Source of the DNA: Candidatus Babelota bacterium
GTDB lineage: Bacteria > Dependentiae > Babeliae > Babeliales > JABCYS01
Assembly: GCA_013290085.1 (NCBI GenBank)
Contig: JABCYS010000050.1
Span: 1-6,777, forward strand
Length of the DNA: 6,777 nucleotides
Direction of reading: 5' to 3'
Shown: one piece after another, positions 1-4,329 of the stretch
How positions within the stretch are numbered: position 1 is the stretch's first letter
Layout of the letters: the number at the start of each line of letters is the position of its first letter
Notes under the pieces: generated by a model
What the model was told of the DNA's origin: nothing
Databases searched by the model: none
Seen by the model: only the letters and a program-made list of their open reading frames with translations
Position numbers and translations under genes: made by a program

Positions 1-665
1 TCTGCCTTTTGTTGTTATTTGCACCATTGCTTGAAAAACTAACTTCAGTCCAAGGATTTGGCATGGGCAGTTCTCTGGCTATTTATACGCCAGGACTTTT
101 AGTGATGATCGCATTGTACGGAACAGCATTCGTGGGCTTTGGCCTGATTGATGATATCCGTGCTGGTGTTATTGAACGTTTTCGAGTTACTCCCATTAAT
201 CGTGTTGCGCTGCTTTTGGGCCGATCGTTACGTGATGTGGTGATACTTCTTGTGCAAGTTACTTTTTTAATGGTTCTTGCTTGGGTGCTTGGTCTCACCG
301 TACCTCTGGCTGGTGTTGCGCTCTCTTTTCTTTTAATTGTATTGATTGGCTTTTCTATATCAGTTACTTCGTATTCAGTGGCCATGATCTTGCAAAGTGA
401 AGATGCGCTTGCACCATTTCTAAACTTCTTCCTGCTTCCACTTCAACTTCTTGCCGGTATCACTTTGCCGCTTACCCTAGCGCCAAACTGGTTGCAAAAG
501 GTTGCTCTTTTTAATCCACTTGCTCACGCAGTTTCAGCGGCACGCGCATTATTTGTTGCCGACTATTTGAACATTGATGTCTTTTTGGGTTTTGGCAGCA
601 TGATTTTGGTTGTAATAATTGCCTATCACTTTTCATCAAATTTGTTTAAGAAAGCAGCGGAATAA
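1..665 (+). CDS. ABC-2 type transporter permease, DrrB/NodJ-like (5' end missing)
   Basis: This is the inner-membrane permease subunit of an ABC exporter; the ATPase is not in the window and probably lies upstream. The frame is open to the left edge: in-frame codons from base 3 read Cys-Leu-Leu-Leu, so the TTG at base 9 is not a real start. About 220 residues are visible, and the family usually has about 250, so roughly 30 are missing. Several hydrophobic segments are seen. The stretch DDIRAGVIERFRVTPINR followed by LLLGRSLRD matches the cytoplasmic coupling region of the ABC2_membrane/DrrB family. The C-terminal LLPLQLLAGITLPL...PNWLQ...NPLAHAVSAARAL matches the ABC-2 signature region. The protein ends in a short basic tail (KKAAE). 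The substrate cannot be told from the permease alone; drug, lipid or polysaccharide export are all possible. The gene ends about 40 bases before a strong terminator, so it is the last gene of its transcript. Confidence 0.88.
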   Translation, partial: CLLLLFAPLLEKLTSVQGFGMGSSLAIYTPGLLVMIALYGTAFVGFGLIDDIRAGVIERFRVTPINRVALLLGRSLRDVVILLVQVTFLMVLAWVLGLTVPLAGVALSFLLIVLIGFSISVTSYSVAMILQSEDALAPFLNFFLLPLQLLAGITLPLTLAPNWLQKVALFNPLAHAVSAARALFVADYLNIDVFLGFGSMILVVIIAYHFSSNLFKKAAE

Positions 666-702
666 GGGATTGGATAATTGCGTATCCGAAAGTTAAGAAA
701 AT

Positions 703-737
703 GAAAAAGGGCCGTGATTTTGTCGCGGCCCTTTTTC
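703..737. terminator. Bidirectional intrinsic terminator between converging genes
   Basis: A perfect 12-bp inverted repeat, GAAAAAGGGCCG (703-714) and CGGCCCTTTTTC (726-737), flanks an 11-base loop whose ends (TGA/TCG) can partly extend the stem. The arms begin with five A and end with five T, so each strand reads a GC-rich hairpin followed by a U tract. It lies 38 bases after the permease stop and 20 bases after the stop of the minus-strand gene at 757-1089, where it can end both transcripts. Confidence 0.93.
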
Positions 738-756
738 TTCTTATCAATGTGGTGAT

Positions 757-1089
757 TTATTTTTTCTTGATCATCCCAAACAAGGAGCGTGCAGCCTGTT
801 TGATTTCTTCTGTGCCCTTTTGCTCAGCGCTTTTTAGTGCGCTTACGTGAAGGACCTTAAAATCACCCCAGGGATAAACATAGCGCGATAGGTCTTCAGT
901 GCCAGCATCAGTGTTGATCCCCAAAAACCATTCGCCATATTCATTGAGTGTGTGAGTTTCTATAAAAAGATCTTTATCATTGTCGGTTGGCTTTTCAGCT
1001 TCCCAGTTACTTTGATGAATAATTTCAAGACCATTGGTAATAACCTTCTTAGCGCGTTCAAAACCAGCTTTGTTTAGTTTTATGGCCAT
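757..1089 (-). CDS. Conserved hypothetical small cytosolic protein (110 aa)
   Basis: The 110-residue product is soluble, with no signal peptide or membrane segment. It begins MAIKLNKAGFERAKKVI. A central acidic part has the pattern EYGEWFLGINTDAGTEDLSRY, followed by YPWGDFKVLHVSALKSAEQKG and a C-terminal amphipathic helix ending in KKK. From memory, this LNKAGFE / EYG-WFLG / GDFK layout matches a family of uncharacterised short bacterial proteins of about 110 residues found across unrelated phyla. I cannot name a domain number or function. The start was set at the second of two in-frame ATGs (1089 rather than 1095), because the AAAAGGA site sits 5 bases before 1089 but directly abuts 1095. 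The gene stands alone, with its own promoter candidate upstream and a shared terminator downstream. Confidence 0.82.
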   Translation of the reverse strand: MAIKLNKAGFERAKKVITNGLEIIHQSNWEAEKPTDNDKDLFIETHTLNEYGEWFLGINTDAGTEDLSRYVYPWGDFKVLHVSALKSAEQKGTEEIKQAARSLFGMIKKK

Positions 1090-1094
1090 AGACA

Positions 1095-1100
1095 TCCTTT
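1095..1100 (-). promoter_or_regulatory. Shine-Dalgarno site deciding the start at 1089
   Basis: On the minus strand AAAGGA lies 5 bases ahead of the ATG at 1089-1087 and immediately touches the alternative ATG at 1095-1093. The spacing favours the inner ATG. Confidence 0.7.
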
Positions 1101-1132
1101 TTTTGAGTGTAATGAGTCCTATACATTTTTGT

Positions 1133-1162
1133 ATCCTAAAATTTTGGAATAAAAAAAGTCAA
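1133..1162 (-). promoter_or_regulatory. Candidate sigma70-like promoter for the 757-1089 gene
   Basis: On the minus strand TTGACT (1162-1157, five of six bases of the -35 consensus) is followed after 18 bases by TAGGAT (1138-1133, four of six of the -10 consensus). A start near 1126 would leave a leader of about 37 bases ahead of the ATG. The spacer contains an AT-rich tract. Found by eye only. Confidence 0.5.
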
Positions 1163-1288
1163 TATGACTACTTCTTATGCGAATGTGTTTTCTGGATTAA
1201 GATAGGCCGTAGTATTTTTATGGCGTCAGAAATATGCAAAGCTTCTCTCATAATGAGCTCAAGAAAAGATGAAAATTTATGTTTTGCT

Positions 1289-1310
1289 ATTGGCCTGGCG
1301 TGGCGCCAAT
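1289..1310 (-). terminator. Possible weak terminator hairpin after the ankyrin gene
   Basis: ATTGGC (1289-1294) and GCCAAT (1305-1310) can pair around a 10-base loop, starting 8 bases beyond the stop of the ankyrin-repeat gene. A competing small stem, TGGCG/CGCCA (1296-1308), lies within it, and an outer GAAAATT/AATTTTC pair (1271-1277 and 1308-1314) could extend a larger structure. The T tract on the minus strand side is poor, so this may not terminate efficiently. The rest of 1163-1317 shows no gene I can support. Confidence 0.3.
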
Positions 1311-1317
1311 TTTCATT

Positions 1318-2205
1318 TCACGCGTTAATAACACGGTCAATTGTTTGATCGAGTAATTGATCAATGCAAGCTGCATGGTTGGCTATTTCATATTCATAAT
1401 AAAAGGGAGAGTGTGTCGCTGGACCCGTATAACGTGGTGGTGTTCCCAGATGCCACGATGTTCTGCCATCCATAGTTGTAACATTTGCTGGATCTGCGCC
1501 AGCAGCGATTAACGTATCAATTATTGCTGGATTCTTATTCATAGCTGCGGCTGTCAAAGGAGTTTTGCCAAGGATACATCTTCCGGCATTGGTATCTGCT
1601 CCCGCGACGATCAATGGACCAATGATTGCTACATGGTTCTTTAAAATTGCGGTTAGCAAGGGAGTGAAGCCCTTATTATTTTGGGCATTGATATTTGCGC
1701 CTTTAGCTATCATTAATTTTATTAACTTGGGATATATGGTGGCTGCATACCCCAAAGGGGTCATGCCTTCCTTACTTGTTACATTAATATCTGCAGTTTT
1801 GTTAATTAATGCTATTGCTGCGACTTGATACAATTGGAGTTCGGATGGGGACATTGGCATCGCTAAGTTTTTTGAATGGATGGTTTCTAGTAGAGAGATC
1901 AAGGGTGTGTAGCCGTAGTTATCTTGAATATTCGCATCTGAGCCTGCGTCAAGCAGCGGCTTTACTAGCCTTGGGAAACCTAGCGCTGCAAAAAACAAGG
2001 GAGTTTGTCCGTCCTCATCTCTTAAATTAGGGTTTACGCTGCCACACATCACTTGTCTCACGGCTTCGCCCTTTTTCTGTGCTTTCCTAAATCTATCAAC
2101 TGCATCAGGTGAACTGGGCTTAGTCTCATCTTTGCCACATTGTACGGGTATACTAATGCCAGCACTGAGTACGATAAAAAGTATAAATAATGATTTTTTA
2201 GACAT
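1318..2205 (-). CDS. Secreted ankyrin-repeat protein (295 aa)
   Basis: The protein starts MSKKS with a hydrophobic Sec-type signal (about residues 6-22), ending near a Cys at 23. The preceding PVQ is a poor lipobox, so SPase I cleavage is as likely as lipidation. After a charged spacer come ankyrin repeats: residues about 64-94 (DGQTPLFFAAL...LLDAGSDANIQ), 95-143 (a unit enlarged by about 17 residues), 144-175 (EGMTPLGYAAT...IAKGANINAQ), 176-208 (KGFTPLLTAIL...IVAGADTNAG) and 209-242 (GKTPLTAAAMN...IAAGADPANV). A degenerate last unit follows from 243 and ends near LLDQ. TPL caps and GA(D/N) turns are clear in most units. Ankyrin repeats bind proteins, and the export signal places this one in the periplasm or outside the cell; a role in host interaction is inference. 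The ATG at 2205 was chosen over the upstream TTG at 2217, which overlaps the ribosome binding site. The gene is monocistronic and diverges from the membrane protein gene at 2398. Confidence 0.88.
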   Translation of the reverse strand: MSKKSLFILFIVLSAGISIPVQCGKDETKPSSPDAVDRFRKAQKKGEAVRQVMCGSVNPNLRDEDGQTPLFFAALGFPRLVKPLLDAGSDANIQDNYGYTPLISLLETIHSKNLAMPMSPSELQLYQVAAIALINKTADINVTSKEGMTPLGYAATIYPKLIKLMIAKGANINAQNNKGFTPLLTAILKNHVAIIGPLIVAGADTNAGRCILGKTPLTAAAMNKNPAIIDTLIAAGADPANVTTMDGRTSWHLGTPPRYTGPATHSPFYYEYEIANHAACIDQLLDQTIDRVINA

Positions 2206-2210
2206 GAAAA

Positions 2211-2215
2211 CCTCC
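2211..2215 (-). promoter_or_regulatory. Shine-Dalgarno GGAGG for the ankyrin-repeat gene
   Basis: A full GGAGG lies on the minus strand 5 bases ahead of the ATG at 2205-2203. It falls inside the codons that would follow a TTG start at 2217, which rules that longer start out. Confidence 0.85.
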
Positions 2216-2253
2216 AAAGCGTCTATTTCCCGCGGATATAGTATGTATATGGT

Positions 2254-2283
2254 CCATTATAATGGTGACAACAAGAGGTGCAA
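2254..2283 (-). promoter_or_regulatory. Candidate promoter of the ankyrin-repeat gene, with palindromic -10 region
   Basis: On the minus strand a perfect TATAAT (2261-2256) lies 16 bases after a weak TTGCAC (2283-2278). A start near 2249 would give a leader of about 44 bases. The -10 is embedded in the perfect 12-bp palindrome CCATTATAATGG (2254-2265), so a TATAAT is present on the plus strand too, though no good plus-strand -35 was seen for it. Confidence 0.45.
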
Positions 2284-2326
2284 CTGCTGACTGAGGCATA
2301 AATACCTTATTTAAAATGAGCGAATA

Positions 2327-2356
2327 TTGTTTTTATCCTTCTTTTTTTACTATGTT
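2327..2356 (+). promoter_or_regulatory. Weak candidate promoter for the membrane protein gene at 2398
   Basis: TTGTTT (2327-2332) and TATGTT (2351-2356) are 18 bases apart and match the sigma70 boxes at three and four of six positions. They sit about 40 bases ahead of the start codon in an AT-rich stretch. Chance matches are easy in such sequence. Confidence 0.3.
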
Positions 2357-2397
2357 CAATATTAAGAAGGTTTATCTGTCCTTTCCGGAGAAAATGA

Positions 2398-3102
2398 ATG
2401 AAAAAAAATTTTTCTATAGTACAGGCCCTTAGGTTTGGCTTTTTATCTACTTTTACTAACATACCCGTCCTTTTCACCATCCAGCTACTACGGTCTCTAT
2501 TTTGGGGTATAGGCCTAGCTCTTTTTTGGATCCTTTTTTATGGATTTGTTCCAACCTATAAAGTTATTACCCAGTCATTTTTTTATGGCCATGGCATGTA
2601 CACGCTCCACGACTGTTTTGATCTTTTGTACGGTACGAAGATCTTTTTAGCAAGCATGCTTCTTGCGCTCATTGATACTATTTTTGTGTGCGGACTTATT
2701 CGGGTTGGCTTAGAAATTTATGATAAAGGAAGAGGGCGTTTTCAGTCGCTTGTTTCCCTGTGGCCACTCGTTGTGCTTAACATGATATTGCTCAACATAA
2801 TCTATAAAAGTATTGTTACTCTCGGGTTAATACTGCTTGTCATTCCCGGCTTAATCTGGGCCGTTCAATTTGGGTTTGCCTACCAAGCAGTAGTGGATAA
2901 AAGAATAGGGTCCCTTGAGGCGTTGCGGGTAAGCGCTCAAGTTACGAAAGGCGCTCGGTGGAAACTCCTTGGTTTTTGGTCGCTTATTCTTGTCATAAAC
3001 CTTCTGGGCTATGCACTTTTCACGGTAGGAACACTTCTTACTATGCCAGCAACGATGCTTGCCCAAATCTTTGTCTATCGCCGTCTTCAAGAAAATTCCT
3101 GA
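2398..3102 (+). CDS. Polytopic inner-membrane protein, DUF975/YciC-like
   Basis: The 234-residue hydrophobic protein has about five or six membrane segments: roughly residues 22-50, 82-104, 119-138, 139-160 and a pair between 188 and 225. The second half is the most family-like. It has ILLVIPGLIWAVQFGFAYQAVVD, then GSLEALRVSAQVTKGARWKL (a short amphipathic piece between membrane segments), then a long hydrophobic tail ending FVYRRLQ. This IPG(L)-W ... VVD ... S-EAL--S---T-G--WKL layout is what I know from the DUF975/UPF0259 (YciC) group of membrane proteins with no settled biochemical role. The assignment rests on pattern memory and the molecular function is unknown. The start at 2398 is supported by GGAG (2387-2390) 7 bases upstream. 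An out-of-frame ATG at 2394 gives only a 12-codon frame and was not used. The gene seems monocistronic: a promoter candidate lies between it and the next gene, although no clear terminator was found after it. Confidence 0.75.
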   Translation: MKKNFSIVQALRFGFLSTFTNIPVLFTIQLLRSLFWGIGLALFWILFYGFVPTYKVITQSFFYGHGMYTLHDCFDLLYGTKIFLASMLLALIDTIFVCGLIRVGLEIYDKGRGRFQSLVSLWPLVVLNMILLNIIYKSIVTLGLILLVIPGLIWAVQFGFAYQAVVDKRIGSLEALRVSAQVTKGARWKLLGFWSLILVINLLGYALFTVGTLLTMPATMLAQIFVYRRLQENS

Positions 3103-3150
3103 GAAAACCCCAAAAAACTCTCTATCTTAGATACTTTCCCCCCCCAACTG

Positions 3151-3180
3151 TTGACTTTAAATAATTACTATTAGTAAAGT
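3151..3180 (+). promoter_or_regulatory. Candidate promoter of the Gly/Trp-rich gene pair
   Basis: TTGACT (3151-3156, five of six bases of the -35 consensus) and TAAAGT (3175-3180, four of six of the -10 consensus) are 18 bases apart. TATTAT (3181-3186) just beyond is an alternative -10 with looser spacing. The odd-length palindrome TTACTA-T-TAGTAA (3165-3177) fills most of the spacer and overlaps the first bases of the -10, a position where an operator could act. A run of eight C (3138-3145) lies just upstream of the -35. Confidence 0.5.
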
Positions 3181-3225
3181 TATTATAAGTTAATTTTGTA
3201 AATAAATAATATTTGTGGAGATAGA

Positions 3226-3714
3226 ATGAAGAAATTATTGAAGAATTTAGTAATAATTGTACTCGGATTGCTGGCACTTAGCATGCCTGAACTAGCTGAA
3301 GCACGTGGTGGTGGTCACGGCGGAGGACATGGCGGTGGTCATGGTGGTCGTGGCTGGCACGGCGGCAGAGGCGGTCGTGGCGGTCGCGGTTGGGGCCGTG
3401 GTGGTTGGGGACGTAGACACTGGTATGGTGGTTATTGGTGGCCCTATTATTGGGATACCGTACCCTACATTACCTGGGGTTTTCCTACCTATGCTGAAAA
3501 TCGTAATTGGAGAGCCATTATTAATAGATTAAATGATGAAATTGATGACCTTCAGGGTCAAGTTGATGACTTGCAGGAGCGATTAGATGCTGCAGAAAGT
3601 ACAGCAGAACGAGCTCGTTATCGCGGTAATATCAGAAAGCTACAAAAGAAAATTCACACTTATGAAAAAGATCGTAGTCTTGCTCAACAAAGACAAGAAG
3701 CTTACGGAGAATAA
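3226..3714 (+). CDS. Secreted Gly/His/Arg/Trp-rich protein with C-terminal coiled coil
   Basis: The 162-residue product has four zones. Residues 1-26 form a textbook signal peptide: basic MKKLLKN, a hydrophobic core, then the AEA cleavage site before Arg27. Residues 27-65 are almost only Gly, His, Arg and Trp, made of three GGGH units and then three GGR units. Residues 66-84 are an aromatic patch (WYGGYWWPYYWD and following). Residues about 96-150 are a charged helix with a heptad-like pattern (INRLNDEIDDLQGQVDDLQERL, broken here by the Ala-rich DAAEST that follows), predicted coiled coil. I do not recognise a family. His-rich Gly repeats can bind metals and Gly/aromatic stretches are often disordered or adhesive; both are inference. 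GTGGAG (3215-3220) lies 5 bases before the ATG. The next gene follows after 24 bases and encodes a protein with a similar aromatic-patch plus coiled-coil layout, so the two probably form an operon and may work together in the cell envelope. Confidence 0.85.
   Translation: MKKLLKNLVIIVLGLLALSMPELAEARGGGHGGGHGGGHGGRGWHGGRGGRGGRGWGRGGWGRRHWYGGYWWPYYWDTVPYITWGFPTYAENRNWRAIINRLNDEIDDLQGQVDDLQERLDAAESTAERARYRGNIRKLQKKIHTYEKDRSLAQQRQEAYGE
3307..3387 (+). repeat. Short in-gene tandem repeats coding for GGGH and GGR units
   Basis: Three 12-base units coding for Gly-Gly-Gly-His (3307-3342) are followed, after a spacer, by three 9-base units coding for Gly-Gly-Arg (3361-3387). The copies differ at synonymous third positions (GGT/GGC/GGA, CAC/CAT, AGA/CGT/CGC) while the amino acids stay the same. 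This points to old repeats kept at protein level rather than fresh slippage. The stretch is far more GC-rich than its flanks. Confidence 0.8.
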
Positions 3715-3738
3715 CGCAGAGTAAAAAAGGTAGTAGTA

Positions 3739-4329
3739 ATGAAGAGAGTAGTACGTAAAAAAAACTTTAAAATTGCCTCGCATCTACAGTCAGTGGGTGC
3801 GGGCGTACTACTTATGGTAGAGAGCGTGAAGAAAGAAATAGATAACAAAATCCTTAAGCACGTACAACCATTATGGATTGTAGGTTTTGGTGTGCTGCTT
3901 GTTGCAGGATTCTTGCTCTTTAAACAAAGCCAACACCCAATGAAGATAAAACCAATAACTATTGGTGGTGGAAAAATGAGTTCCTACACCGACCGCTGGA
4001 AAGATCAGAAAGGCTGGTGGGGTGGTTATTGGTGGGGATCTGATACCTTTTTCTGGAAAGGCCGTGAGTGGGGCTTGGGTAAATCGTCCTACCCTTGGTA
4101 CTGGGAACATGACAAGGTGGCTCGAGAACTTAACTTAGCAGAGCTAGCGCGAAACGGTCATTGGTTACAAGTTGAATCCAACATTCTCAAAAAAATTTCT
4201 GATCTAGAACAAGAGATACAAGCTACTGATAATAAAGCGACCAAAAGAAAATTAGAACGTACCATTGATAGACTTGAATACTATTTGTTTGATGCTAAAA
4301 ATTACCAACGCACACCGATTAAATACTAA
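3739..4329 (+). CDS. Membrane-anchored Trp/Gly/Tyr-rich protein with C-terminal coiled coil
   Basis: The 196-residue product has a basic N-terminal cytosolic part (MKRVVRKKNFKIASH, about 1-42) and one membrane helix at about 44-62 (PLWIVGFGVLLVAGFLLF). A Lys-rich linker ending in IGGGK follows. Residues about 87-123 form an aromatic patch (WKDQKGWWGGYWWGSDTFFW, then YPWYWEHD). A charged helical segment (about 141-187) has hydrophobic spacing typical of a coiled coil. No known family was recognised. The layout repeats that of the preceding secreted protein. Its helix residues 156-183 align without gaps to residues 115-142 of that protein, sharing Leu, Ala, Ala, Ile and Leu at matching places, weak but suggestive of common origin. 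AAGG (3727-3730) lies 8 bases ahead of the ATG. Its stop codon overlaps that of mutL on the other strand. By charge, the C-terminal part should lie outside the cytoplasm. Confidence 0.82.
   Translation: MKRVVRKKNFKIASHLQSVGAGVLLMVESVKKEIDNKILKHVQPLWIVGFGVLLVAGFLLFKQSQHPMKIKPITIGGGKMSSYTDRWKDQKGWWGGYWWGSDTFFWKGREWGLGKSSYPWYWEHDKVARELNLAELARNGHWLQVESNILKKISDLEQEIQATDNKATKRKLERTIDRLEYYLFDAKNYQRTPIKY

Noticed and set aside
1247..1257. Short palindrome CTCAT-A-ATGAG in the intergenic region
   Set aside because: It is only 5 bp per arm, is not positioned at a promoter or followed by a T tract, and is expected by chance in this sequence.
1034..1348. Plus-strand open frame of 104 codons across the 1090-1317 intergenic region
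   Set aside because: It starts inside the opposite-strand hypothetical gene and ends inside the ankyrin gene, has no ribosome binding site, and its translation has no family-like pattern. The region carries a promoter for the other strand instead.
2394..2432. ATG at 2394 overlapping the start of the membrane protein gene
   Set aside because: It is out of frame, gives only 12 codons before a stop, and is only 3 bases from the GGAG site, whereas the ATG at 2398 is well spaced.
3103..3137. Possible terminator after the membrane protein gene
   Set aside because: Only a 4-bp GAGA/TCTC pairing around an AC-rich loop was found, with no T tract, so it does not support a terminator call.
3305..3532. 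Alternative frame of 75 codons in the Gly-rich gene reading as Val/Ala/Met-rich
   Set aside because: It is the +1 shadow of GGN repeats (read as GTG/GTC and similar). The main frame has a signal peptide, ribosome binding site and coiled coil.
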